From assembly GCA_038522635.1 (NCBI GenBank), contig JBCBJZ010000010.1:1-43189 (forward strand): a DNA stretch of 43,189 bases, in the 5' to 3' direction. Below the pieces are notes generated by a model. The model was given only the letters and a program-made list of their open reading frames with translations, was not told where the DNA came from and searched no databases. The position numbers and the translations under genes were made by a program. Shown here piece after piece: positions 1-8,683 of the stretch (the stretch's first letter is position 1; the number at the start of each line of letters is the position of its first letter). This stretch comes from JBCBJZ01 sp038522635. Its GTDB lineage: Bacteria; Pseudomonadota; Alphaproteobacteria; Rhizobiales; Hyphomicrobiaceae.

Positions 1-84
1 GCTTCAGGCGATTCCACCTGAAGCGGATGAACGGCAAAACAAAAGCTTAGATGTCGGTTCCGCTTCAAGTTGAAGCGAACCGAC
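1..84 (-). repeat. Palindromic intergenic repeat, family B, copy 1
   Basis: Two hairpins joined by a conserved linker. The first (1-24) has arms GCTTCAGG and CCTGAAGC. The second (53-84) begins GTCGGTT and ends AACCGAC, with a nearly perfect 16-bp stem. The linker reads, on the minus strand, CATCTAAG followed by TTGTTTTGCCGTTCATC. The same linker occurs at about 33485-33512 and 26444-26470, which makes this a dispersed element. It lies at the window edge and may continue to the left. Confidence 0.75.
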
Positions 85-488
85 TCTAAGTCGGGTGTGG
101 GACGCGGACGAAGCGGCGAGCATCGCGGGGGCCGTCCTCGATGAACGCCAGATAAACGGCCCGTTAAAAACGAGTTCAGCCGCAGGGGTGTACCCCTTAC
201 TCACCCTGGTGAATTCCATCTCCCCGGCGTGATCCCAGGGCGCGGCGTACCAGGGTCGTCGCGCCCTTCACGCGCTTCCCCCGCCATCAGCCATCCGCGC
301 GCACCAGCCGTCAGCTCATGCCTCGGCGGTTTAGCGCCTTGGCGCTTCAGCGCCCTCGGCAAGAGAGGCCAGAACGCACTTGGGGCAACACAGCACTTGG
401 GGCAACACAGCACTTGGGGGCAGTTCCCCGCTCGGGGGCAGTGGCAGCTCAGCGCTTACCCAGCCGCAGCGACGCCCAACCCTTAAGA
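85..488. other. Stretch without a recognisable gene
   Basis: No open frame here looks like a protein of a known family. The only structure seen, apart from the flanking family B repeat, is a short tandem repeat at 377-423. The short frames present have the composition expected of random high-GC sequence. Confidence 0.5.
377..423. repeat. 17-bp tandem repeat, about 2.7 units
   Basis: The unit CACTTGGGGCAACACAG occurs at 377-393 and 394-410. A partial third copy, CACTTGGGGGCAG, follows at 411-423. The first two units are identical, suggesting recent slippage. It lies just downstream of the Sel1-like gene, which ends at 489, and codes for nothing recognisable. Confidence 0.8.
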
Positions 489-764
489 TCAGTTCGGGCG
501 TTTCGACAGAAACTCACGCGCCATCCGCTGCGCTTTCGCGATGTCCGCTTTCGACATCTCCGCGGCAATCTCGGTGCGGTAGTTGCGGGCCGCTTCGTTG
601 CCCCGCAAAGCGGCGAGATTGAACCACTTGTGCGCGGTGATCAGGTCGACGTCGACGTCGCGACCGCTGGCGTAGACCATGCCCAACTGGAACAGAGCAT
701 CGGGTGATGCGGCCTGCGCCGTTTGCTCCATCATTGCCACCGTGGCGAACTCAATACGGGCCAT
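489..764 (-). CDS. Small Sel1-repeat-like protein
   Basis: A 91-residue protein with one clear Sel1/TPR-like unit. The stretch PDALFQLGMVYASGRDVDVD (residues 20-39) is followed by LITAHKWFNLAALRGNEAA, which matches the Sel1 pattern of a helix, a G-rich turn and A-x-K-W-x-x-x-A. Sel1 repeats normally mediate protein-protein contacts. With one unit and no signal peptide, this is probably a small cytoplasmic adaptor. The start is supported by an AAGGAG motif about 7 nt upstream of ATG. Such stand-alone short Sel1 proteins occur in Hyphomicrobiales and relatives. The partner is unknown and nothing adjacent indicates a pathway. Confidence 0.75.
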   Translation of the reverse strand: MARIEFATVAMMEQTAQAASPDALFQLGMVYASGRDVDVDLITAHKWFNLAALRGNEAARNYRTEIAAEMSKADIAKAQRMAREFLSKRPN

Positions 765-1292
765 TTGGCACTCCTTGCCGCCCGCGTGACCCTACCGTTG
801 CGAAGGTCATACGGGCGCTTTACGCAACCCTTCGAAGCCTGGTCCCGCGGGCACCCGCGAAGCGCGTCTTGAAGGCGTGAACCTCACGTCGCCAACGTGT
901 CAGCGACGGCTCCAGCCTGTCACCGCCGTGATGAAATCGCGTAAATATCAAGACGAAAGCGCCGCTCTTTTCTCGTAACTTTCTTGGTCAATTCAACTAA
1001 CGCGCGGTTCAATTCAAGTCGTTCTGCTCACGCTGAGACAACAGGCAAGCGTCTCTTGAAGGTTTGCTTCACACGGCGCTAACCATGACGCACGAACGAC
1101 CGTTCACGGCCTTAATGGAAGCCACAGGGCAAGCGCTGGATAAGGGTTGCCCCCAAAAAAGCGTAATGGCGCCGCGCTTGCCACTTGATCGCCCCGTTCT
1201 GCTGGCTATGGTGCTCTGCACAACCGGGAGGCCAACGCAACAGCGTCGCGTCAGGCCATGGGACAACACTCGGACTTGTCGGGGGACGTCAG
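765..1292. other. Intergenic stretch between divergent genes
   Basis: It holds the promoters of the minus-strand Sel1-like gene and the plus-strand lipoprotein gene, but no box can be assigned confidently. A short direct repeat (TTCAATTCAA, and a near copy) lies around 985-1018 in the least GC-rich part. No RNA gene or credible coding frame was seen. Confidence 0.4.
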
Positions 1293-1535
1293 ATGTTCAA
1301 GCGGTGCGCCATTTTGGCGTTGGCTGCCTTTGCGCTTTGCGGCTGCGCGAACTCGGCGACGCGGATCAACGCGATCATGAGCGCGAATGCGGCTGAAGCG
1401 CCGCCGACCACCACGGGCGTCACGGACGAAGAACTCACGCGGAAGACGCTGGCGTCGAAGATGCTGGCTGCGATCGCGTTAGAGCGCGTGACGGGCGCCA
1501 AGCCTGACCCCTCGCGTCTCGCCGAAGTGTACTGA
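1293..1535 (+). CDS. Small predicted lipoprotein
   Basis: An 80-residue protein. It starts MFKRCAILALAAFALCGC, a classic lipoprotein signal with a basic n-region, a hydrophobic core and a lipobox (LCGC) whose cysteine is about residue 18. The mature part is short, polar and has no recognised domain. The ATG at 1293 was chosen because GGGGGAC lies just upstream and it begins exactly at the signal peptide; a longer in-frame extension to 1185 adds no signal-like sequence. It faces arsC convergently. The function is unknown, and the lipoprotein call rests on the signal alone. Confidence 0.7.
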   Translation: MFKRCAILALAAFALCGCANSATRINAIMSANAAEAPPTTTGVTDEELTRKTLASKMLAAIALERVTGAKPDPSRLAEVY

Positions 1536-1553
1536 AGGTCGCCGCTGACCTTC
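1534..1553. terminator. Possible hairpin terminator between convergent genes
   Basis: GAAGGTC (1534-1540) and GACCTTC (1547-1553) form a 7-bp stem with a 6-nt loop, overlapping the lipoprotein stop codon and facing the arsC 3' end. There is no T-run, so an intrinsic terminator is only a possibility. Confidence 0.3.
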
Positions 1554-1630
1554 CGGCTGACGGGCCGTTCCGGTCGCGAGCGGGTGGGGGGCGTATCAAC
1601 GCCAGGCTCGATCAGAGCTTAAGCCGTGTA

Positions 1631-2056
1631 TCAGCGACCAGCTTCGATCAGAGGCGTGCCGTCCTCTTTCCGGAAGTCTTCTGCGGCCAGCGCTGCGCGG
1701 TGGTCGGGCTTTAACAACGCCAGAACGGCCTCCGAGGGCCGGCATAGGCGTACGCCGAGCGGCGTGCACACGAGCGGGCGATTGACCAGAACGGGATGCG
1801 CCAGCATCGCCTCCATCAACGCTTCATCATCGACGTTCTCGTCCAACAGGCCGAGCTCAGCGGCAGGCGATTTCGTCTCGCGCAAGGCCGTTCGCGGGGT
1901 GAGGTCAGCGGCCGCGAACAAGCCCAGCAGTTGGGGGCGTGTCCAGCCCGTTTCCAGATAGGGAATGACGGACGGCTCGAGACCGGCCGCCCGCAGGATC
2001 GCAAGCGTGTTGCGCGATGTCCCACAGTCCGGGTTGTGGTGAATGACAACCTTCAT
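1631..2056 (-). CDS. arsC: Arsenate reductase, glutaredoxin-coupled ArsC
   Basis: A 141-residue protein, the usual length of R773-type ArsC. It reduces arsenate to arsenite using glutathione and glutaredoxin in the cytoplasm. The active-site segment IHHNPDCGTSRNTL (residues 5-18) holds the catalytic Cys11. Candidate oxyanion-binding arginines are Arg59 (ALRETKSP), Arg93 (VNRPLV) and Arg103/Arg106 (GVRLCRP). The start at 2056 places MKVVIHHN at the N-terminus as in homologues; the longer frame to 2116 has an unrelated leader. It is the last gene of an arsR-aqpS-arsC operon, 63 nt after aqpS. The product arsenite would leave through AqpS, as known for Sinorhizobium; that coupling is inferred here from gene order. 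Confidence 0.93.
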   Translation of the reverse strand: MKVVIHHNPDCGTSRNTLAILRAAGLEPSVIPYLETGWTRPQLLGLFAAADLTPRTALRETKSPAAELGLLDENVDDEALMEAMLAHPVLVNRPLVCTPLGVRLCRPSEAVLALLKPDHRAALAAEDFRKEDGTPLIEAGR

Positions 2057-2119
2057 CGCCCGTGCCCCCTCTATCCATCCATCCGGTCGTTGCTGCCGAT
2101 CATCGCCAATCGGCATCGC

Positions 2120-2812
2120 TCACTCAGCCGGCACCTGTTCGCCTGCCTCGCGCGGGGCTGTCAGCAGCACGTTGCAGACCGCCCATGCGACCACCGCGCC
2201 GATCAGTTGCGCCACGATGAAGAGCGCGATGTGGTCGGGGCGAATGCCAGCGAAGGTGTCTGAAAACCCGCGCGCGATGGTGACGGCCGGGTTGGCGAAT
2301 GAGGTCGACGCGGTAAACCAGTAAGCGGCGGTGATGTAGAGACCGACGGCCATCGGCACCGCGCTTTCGCGCGCGCGCAGCGTCGCCAAAATCGTGAACA
2401 CGAGCCCGAACGTCGCCACCACTTCTGCGAACCATTGCGCACCCCCGGTGCGCTCCTTCGCCGAGAACTGCAGGATCGATAGGTCGAACATCGCGTGCGC
2501 GACCCACACACCGATGATCGCCCCTGCGATCTGGACGCCCACGAAAGCCAACGCCTCAGGGACCGCGATCTCGCGACGAAGCGCGAACACCAGCGTCACG
2601 GCCGGGTTGAAGTGCGCTCCTGAAATCGGGCCCAACATGGTGATCAACACCACCAGGATCGCCCCGGTCGGGATCGTATTGCCTAGCAGCGCAACCGCCA
2701 CGTTCCCGCTTGCCAGTTGCTCCGCCATGATGCCGGAACCGACGACGGTGGCGAGCAGGAAGGCGGTGCCGATGAACTCGGCGAACAGGCGTTGTGCGGG
2801 CGTGTACGTCAT
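2120..2812 (-). CDS. aqpS: Aquaglyceroporin AqpS, arsenite channel
   Basis: A 230-residue MIP-family membrane channel with six predicted helices and two half-helix motifs, HFNPAVT (NPA at 69-71) and FANPAVT (NPA at 174-176). After the second NPA most aquaporins carry arginine, which forms part of the selectivity filter. Here it is valine, implying a wider or less polar pore. The companion genes arsR and arsC give the role: downhill efflux of arsenite made by ArsC, in place of ArsB or Acr3, neither of which is in the window. ATG at 2812 starts MTYTPAQRLFAEFIGT, the normal N-terminus; the frame upstream of it lacks membrane character. The gap after arsR is 43 nt, consistent with one transcript. 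Confidence 0.9.
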   Translation of the reverse strand: MTYTPAQRLFAEFIGTAFLLATVVGSGIMAEQLASGNVAVALLGNTIPTGAILVVLITMLGPISGAHFNPAVTLVFALRREIAVPEALAFVGVQIAGAIIGVWVAHAMFDLSILQFSAKERTGGAQWFAEVVATFGLVFTILATLRARESAVPMAVGLYITAAYWFTASTSFANPAVTIARGFSDTFAGIRPDHIALFIVAQLIGAVVAWAVCNVLLTAPREAGEQVPAE

Positions 2813-2855
2813 CGACCTTGAGCCTTTGCGATCTCGCCGCGATGGTTGAGGTGCC

Positions 2856-3203
2856 TCACGGCGCGGCGCTTTCAGGTGAGCAAGCGATCTCATCCAACAG
2901 CGGGCGGCAAAGCGACGGCCGGCCACCGCAGCAGTCTTCCATGATGAAGCCCAGAAGGGCGCGGATCGCTTCGAAGTTGGCGAAGTAGCGAATGGTGCGG
3001 CCCTGGCGCTCGTTGCGCACCAAATCGGCGCTGAGCAGGACCGCCAAGTTGGCGGACATTGTGTTGGTGCGCACGCTGAGCGCGCTGCTCAATTCGCCAG
3101 CCAGCATGCCCTCGCGCCCCGCCTTCACGAGCAGGCGGAACACGTTAAGGCGAGTTTCCTGGCTGAGGGCGGCAAGGGCGCCGAGCGCGCTCAATGTTTC
3201 CAT
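2856..3203 (-). CDS. arsR: Arsenical-responsive repressor ArsR
   Basis: A 115-residue winged-helix ArsR/SmtB repressor. The recognition helix region is about residues 38-62 (LSSALSVRTNTMSANLAVL). A C-terminal cysteine set, CCGGRPSLC (Cys91, Cys92, Cys99), resembles the C-terminal As(III) site of Acidithiobacillus-type ArsR rather than the CVC site of R773 ArsR. Binding of As(III) or Sb(III) should release it from DNA and induce arsR-aqpS-arsC. A 16-bp perfect palindrome abuts its start codon and is the likely operator. There is no good Shine-Dalgarno sequence before the ATG, so the mRNA could have a very short leader. Function is confident; ligand-site geometry is inferred. Confidence 0.92.
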   Translation of the reverse strand: METLSALGALAALSQETRLNVFRLLVKAGREGMLAGELSSALSVRTNTMSANLAVLLSADLVRNERQGRTIRYFANFEAIRALLGFIMEDCCGGRPSLCRPLLDEIACSPESAAP

Positions 3204-3217
3204 AGTTCATGAACTAT
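3202..3217. promoter_or_regulatory. Probable ArsR operator, 16-bp perfect palindrome
   Basis: ATAGTTCATGAACTAT is a perfect palindrome touching the arsR start codon. A further half-site-like GAACT lies within the next bases (3219-3223 region, reading TTGAACT). On the minus strand TTGACG, overlapping the MFS stop codon, stands at a -35-like distance from TAGTTC. Repressor bound here would block the promoter and the ribosome start together. Confidence 0.65.
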
Positions 3218-3235
3218 TGAACTAAAGGGCGCCCG

Positions 3236-4459
3236 TCAAGCCGGCGCGCGCCTCGACTGGCGATACCCCAACCAAAGCGTCGCCCCGATCACCAACGCCA
3301 TCAGCGGTAGCGCGGCGATGTTGATCGCAGCCCACCCGGCTTGATGCGACATGAAGCCCGCCGCTGCGGCCGCCGCAGCCGTCGCCCCGTAGACCGCGAA
3401 GTCATGGGCCGCCTGCACTTTCGCCTTCTCCTGCGGACTGTAGACCGAGGTCAAAAGCGTCGTGCCGCCAATGAACGTGAAGCTCCAACCCAGCCCCAAC
3501 AAGGCTAGCCCCGCGAAAAAATTCTCAAACGCGATCCCCGCCAGATGCACCACAGCGCATAACGCCTGCAGCAGCGCACCCGTCGCGATGACCGGCAAGA
3601 CGCCAAACCGCGTGATCAGATGGCCGGTGAAAAACGCCGGGGCGAACATGGCGACCACGTGCACCTGGATGACGCTGGCGCTATCGGCGAACCCAAAGCC
3701 ACAGGCCAACATCGCCAGCGGGGATGAGGCCATGATGAGCGTCATGACCGCGTAGCCGAACATCGATGACGTCAGCGCGGTGATGAAACGCGGCTCGCGG
3801 ATGATGACGCTGAGCGGGCGCCCTTTGCCCTCGCGCTCCTCGGCGCTGGGTTGCGGGATTTTCAAGCCCTGCACGATCACCAGCACCGCGGCCGAGAAAA
3901 GCGCAATCATTACATAGATGCCGGCAAAGGTGACAGGCGCCAGCCAGTTCAACGCATCCTTCGCGACCTGCGGGCCGAGCAGCCCGGCGACAAGACCGCC
4001 TGCCATCACGAGCGAGATCGCCTTGGGCTTGAAGGCCTCATCGGCAACTTCAGCGGCCGCGAAGCGAAAATACCAGGCGAAAGCCGCCGCCATGCCTTGG
4101 GCGAAGGCGCCCACGCAAAGCAGTGAGAAACTCTGCTGATAGATCGCTAGCGTCGAGACGAGCCCTGAGGCGATCCCGATCATCGCCCCGATCGAAAAGC
4201 CGCCGCGCCGGCCGATCCGCTTCATCAGGAACGAGGCGGGCACCGTGGTCGCCATGATGCCCAGATGCGTGAGGAAGACCGGAAGCGTCGCCCATTGCTT
4301 GTCGAGCGTCAGCAGCATGTGGCCGGCAAGCGGCGTGGTCGCGATGCCTGCGCTTTGCACGGACATGAAAGAGGCCTGGGCGATGGCGAGCAGCAGCACG
4401 GTACGCCGCGCGGGATCGGACCAAAACGTGGTGAGCGTCTTCAACGGGGCATCTCGCAT
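3236..4459 (-). CDS. Major facilitator superfamily transporter
   Basis: A 407-residue protein with about twelve hydrophobic segments in two halves, separated by a charged loop near residues 190-210 (PQPSAEEREGKGR). LMKRIGRRGG after the second or third helix matches the MFS loop 2-3 motif. The substrate cannot be told from the sequence. It lies directly upstream of arsR on the same strand, ending 32 nt before the arsR start, so arsR has its own promoter but could also be read through. It may export an arsenical, but it is not accompanied by the GAPDH partner of ArsJ, so that stays a guess. Start ATG 4459 (MRDAPLKTLTTFW) was chosen because earlier in-frame sequence is not membrane-like. Confidence 0.8.
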   Translation of the reverse strand: MRDAPLKTLTTFWSDPARRTVLLLAIAQASFMSVQSAGIATTPLAGHMLLTLDKQWATLPVFLTHLGIMATTVPASFLMKRIGRRGGFSIGAMIGIASGLVSTLAIYQQSFSLLCVGAFAQGMAAAFAWYFRFAAAEVADEAFKPKAISLVMAGGLVAGLLGPQVAKDALNWLAPVTFAGIYVMIALFSAAVLVIVQGLKIPQPSAEEREGKGRPLSVIIREPRFITALTSSMFGYAVMTLIMASSPLAMLACGFGFADSASVIQVHVVAMFAPAFFTGHLITRFGVLPVIATGALLQALCAVVHLAGIAFENFFAGLALLGLGWSFTFIGGTTLLTSVYSPQEKAKVQAAHDFAVYGATAAAAAAAGFMSHQAGWAAINIAALPLMALVIGATLWLGYRQSRRAPA

Positions 4460-4671
4460 GGGCGCGCGCACGGCCGGATGGCACGTGCTGGGAAGTGGTG
4501 AGCGGACCACGCACAACGTTCCGCACAGGACATCCTCAGCCCTGTGGCGAATCCACATGGTGGTTGAGGGAATGCGGCTTGACGTCACCGCCTTGCGTTG
4601 CATCGGCCGCACCAAGGGGGCTAACACGAAACCAGAGGTCGCGGCCATCGCGACGCGCGACGGGAGCCAGC

Positions 4672-7230
4672 ATGCGAGCCAGCCTAGAGCAACGGGCGCA
4701 AAGTGTGGGTCGCCGGCTTAAACACTCACGCCTTGCCTTTGCGCCCAAAGTTGCTCTGCACTTTAAGACTAGATCATCTTTGGGCGATTTCGGGCTCACC
4801 TGTGGTGATCCCGATAAATCGCCCGATGATCTAGGACCCTGCAAGGGCGCGGACGCTGCGCCACTGAGGCGGCCGCAACGGTGGCTTACGACGTCGCTGC
4901 TCGGCGCGCTGGCTGCGGTTGCGCTGCTGCTCGCCGGCAGTTTCACGGCCGACGGCCAAACGCCCGATGAGCCCGACGCAACCGACGGCACATCGACCGC
5001 AACGGCCCCCTACCGCATCGCCATCTTCACCAGTTCCGATGCCGACGCCTGCTACACCCCGGGGCTTGTGAAGGCGATCCGTCAGTTCACGAGCGACTAC
5101 GCGGCCGACGTCAACGCCAACGGTGGTATCCGCGGGCGGCCCCTCGCCCTGTCGCTGCGCGATGACCTCGATACGGCGGCGAACACGGTCAAGAACGTAG
5201 AAGCTGCACTGCGCGAACCCAACCTCATCGGCATGATCGGTGTCCCCAGTTCAACCCGCGGCAAGGCCGTTTTCGATGCGCTGGGCCTGCCGATCCGCGA
5301 AAGCCGGCTGCCGTTCATCACCGAGATTTCGCTCAACGGCATGTTCGCCGATCAGCCGCACGTCTTTACGCTCGCAAGCGCGGTCTCCAACGAAGTCGAT
5401 CTGCTCCGCGCGTTCATCGCCGACAAAGGCTACACCCGACCCGCCTTCGTCGGCTTGCGTGACAACCTCTACGCCCGCGCGCTGGGAGACGGGCTTGCCG
5501 CAACGCCAACCGATGGGTTGAGCGCGCCCGTTGCCAAGGCGTCCGCGCTCGCCGTTGACCATCGGTTGAACATCCGCGGCTTCTCAGTCCCGAAAGCCCA
5601 AGCCGCACCGGTCATCGCCGACCTCAAGGCCAAGCGCGCCGATGTGCTTTTTCTCGGCATTCAAAGCTCAGCCGGCGAGCAGTTTCTGCGCCATATGTTG
5701 GCGGCCGATCTACAAATCCCGGTGTTCGTGGTCCTCGGCCGCATCTCGCGCATGATGCGCAACGCGAACACGCGCGCTTACGCGGCCCCGCTCTTCCAGT
5801 TCGCCTGGGATGGCGTGCCGAACGCCTTTAACGAGCGCTTGCGCCGCCGCATTTGGCGTTCGGGCGATCCCCAGCGGTGGATTTTCGAAGACTTGCCGGC
5901 CGCCCTCCCCGCCGATGAATGGCGCTTGCGGGGCTGCAAGACGAAACCGCCACGCACGCTACGCGTGCTCGATGACCGCAACCGCCGTGCGATCGGCCGT
6001 GGCGCCCAATACCGCGATATGCTGGCGCTGATGGTGCAGGCCGCCCGTGAAGCGCCGCCCGGCCTCGACGTGCTGGGTTTGCGCGCACACATCGCGAAGA
6101 CGATCGCTGCCCATCGTAAGGGCGAACGGGTGCTGCACGGCTGGTGGCAGGACTGGTCGTTCACCCGCGCGCGCGCTTCCGCCGCCGACACCTTGATTAT
6201 CACCCGGCCCGGCCCCGGCGGCGGCATCCGGCTTGCACCACGCCAATACGTACGCACGGGCCAGCGGCTGGAAGCGCGCTCGGTTGTCTATCTGAGCCTT
6301 GATCTGGAAGAGATCAGCCGCATCGACACCAACGACCGCAGTTTCGATGCGAGCTTTTATCTGTCCCTGCGCAGCGAAGATGAGCAGATCAACATCCGCT
6401 CGATCGAGTTCACCAACGCCTACCGCTCGCAAACGGGCGGCGGTACGCTGATCTCGGTTCGCGAAATCCATGACGGCGCGCGGGTCTCGAATTTTCCAGC
6501 CGGCGTGAAACTCTACCGGGTCGCCGGCAAATTCGTGTTCGAGCCAGAACTTGGCCAATACCCCTTCGACACCCAGCGCCTGTCGATCTCGTTTCAGCCT
6601 GCCACAACATCAAAGCCGTTTTTGATCCAGCCGCCGGCAAAGGGCGCGCTGGTCACGCAACCACGGCTCGATGGTTGGCGCGCGCGTGATGCCTATGTCG
6701 GTTCGGACCAGGACATCATCCCAACGCTCGACCGCTCGATCGTGAAAAAGCGCATCGTCCCCTTCTACAAGTTCAACAGCACGTGGGTCGTGCAGCGCAT
6801 TGCCGTCGACTACTACCTGCGCGTGGTGATCCCGCTCGGGTTTATCCTGCTGATCACGTATTTCTCGGTGTTCCTGCGCGCGAGCCGCTTTGAATCGACC
6901 ATGGGCATCCAGGTCACAGCCCTGCTGTCCGCGATCGCGCTCTATCTCGCGTTGCCCAAGGTCGATACCGACCAGGCGACGCTGTCGGACAAGATCTTCA
7001 TGGCGACCTATGCAGCCGTCGCCTTGATGATCGGGTTATCGATCTTGAAAGATCACCGCGCGGTGGCGCGCTGGCGGAGCGCCCGCTGGCTGGTGAGCCT
7101 GGTGCAGATCGTGGTGTTCCCGGTGGCGGTGGTGACCATGCTGGGCGCGCTTCTGTTGGGTGCGCGGGGGCCGGAGGTCAGCTTGATGGGGGAACTCGCT
7201 GAGGTCTGGCGCAGCTTGCAAGGCGGGTGA
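4672..7230 (+). CDS. Periplasmic-binding domain fused to pentameric ligand-gated ion channel
   Basis: An 852-residue membrane receptor. After a polar leader and a signal-anchor-like helix (about residues 70-95, WLTTSLLGALAAVALLLAG), residues 114-490 form a type I periplasmic-binding/ANF-receptor domain (NANGGIRGRPL; LIGMIGVPSSTRGKAVFDAL). Residues about 527-710 are a pLGIC extracellular domain, with the pro-loop signature YPFDTQRLSISF near 630 and no Cys-loop disulfide, as in other bacterial channels. Four membrane helices follow (about 716-736, 741-762, 775-795, 807-831). M2 contains QVTALLSAIALYLALP. Inferred role: a small solute, perhaps an amino acid, bound by the distal domain gates or modulates a pentameric ion channel in the inner membrane. 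ATG 4672 has GGGAG five bases upstream. The segment encoded by 4684-4834 is a palindromic repeat. Neighbours give no functional hint. Confidence 0.88.
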   Translation: MRASLEQRAQSVGRRLKHSRLAFAPKVALHFKTRSSLGDFGLTCGDPDKSPDDLGPCKGADAAPLRRPQRWLTTSLLGALAAVALLLAGSFTADGQTPDEPDATDGTSTATAPYRIAIFTSSDADACYTPGLVKAIRQFTSDYAADVNANGGIRGRPLALSLRDDLDTAANTVKNVEAALREPNLIGMIGVPSSTRGKAVFDALGLPIRESRLPFITEISLNGMFADQPHVFTLASAVSNEVDLLRAFIADKGYTRPAFVGLRDNLYARALGDGLAATPTDGLSAPVAKASALAVDHRLNIRGFSVPKAQAAPVIADLKAKRADVLFLGIQSSAGEQFLRHMLAADLQIPVFVVLGRISRMMRNANTRAYAAPLFQFAWDGVPNAFNERLRRRIWRSGDPQRWIFEDLPAALPADEWRLRGCKTKPPRTLRVLDDRNRRAIGRGAQYRDMLALMVQAAREAPPGLDVLGLRAHIAKTIAAHRKGERVLHGWWQDWSFTRARASAADTLIITRPGPGGGIRLAPRQYVRTGQRLEARSVVYLSLDLEEISRIDTNDRSFDASFYLSLRSEDEQINIRSIEFTNAYRSQTGGGTLISVREIHDGARVSNFPAGVKLYRVAGKFVFEPELGQYPFDTQRLSISFQPATTSKPFLIQPPAKGALVTQPRLDGWRARDAYVGSDQDIIPTLDRSIVKKRIVPFYKFNSTWVVQRIAVDYYLRVVIPLGFILLITYFSVFLRASRFESTMGIQVTALLSAIALYLALPKVDTDQATLSDKIFMATYAAVALMIGLSILKDHRAVARWRSARWLVSLVQIVVFPVAVVTMLGALLLGARGPEVSLMGELAEVWRSLQGG
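4684..4834 (+). repeat. Palindromic repeat, family A, copy 1, inside a coding region
   Basis: A 151-bp element bounded by CTAG at both ends and made of two hairpins. Hairpin 1 (4684-4759) pairs AGAGCAAC and GGGCGCAAAG with CTTTGCGCCC and GTTGCTCT. Hairpin 2 (4769-4834) pairs CTAGATCATC with GATGATCTAG and GGGCGATTT with AAATCGCCC, and has a tight TCACC-TGT-GGTGA tip. Related sequence lies at 9889-10023 (inverted) and 37604-37667. It begins four codons after the receptor-channel start codon and encodes about 50 residues ahead of its hydrophobic segment. Confidence 0.85.
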
Positions 7231-7346
7231 TCGTCCAACGGCCTTCCGCGATGTGCCAGAGACGTCTAGCCGGCAGACGTGCGGCCGGCGTACAGACCTC
7301 GGGTGCAGCCGTCTCGCTCACACATCCCGCCTGATGGCGGCGCAGG

Positions 7347-7422
7347 TGGTGAGCCCAACAGGGTTCGAACCTGTGACCTACTGATTAAAAGTCAGTTGCT
7401 CTACCAGCTGAGCTATGGGCCC
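7347..7422 (-). tRNA. tRNA-Lys (anticodon TTT)
   Basis: Read on the minus strand it folds as a complete cloverleaf. Acceptor GGGCCCA pairs with TGGGCTC, the D-arm is AGCTCAGCTGGTAGAGC, the anticodon stem-loop CTGACTTTTAATCAG gives TTT, and the T-loop is GGTTCGAACC. The discriminator is A and CCA is encoded (7347-7349). The body is 73 nt without CCA. It lies downstream of the receptor-channel gene, convergent to it. Confidence 0.97.
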
Positions 7423-7534
7423 TTCGCACCTGCGATGCAGCGCGGGTTTTGCCGGTTTCTGCGGAGCGTGTCAATGCGCGAAGGCGCGACACGTTTCCCT
7501 TACCGTGGCCGGCGACACCGCGCGTGGATCGAAC

Positions 7535-8679
<1,145 letters not shown>

Positions 8680-8683
<4 letters not shown>

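Noticed and set aside
377..423. CRISPR-like repeat array
   Set aside because: The 17-bp units are directly adjacent with no spacers, so this is a simple tandem repeat.
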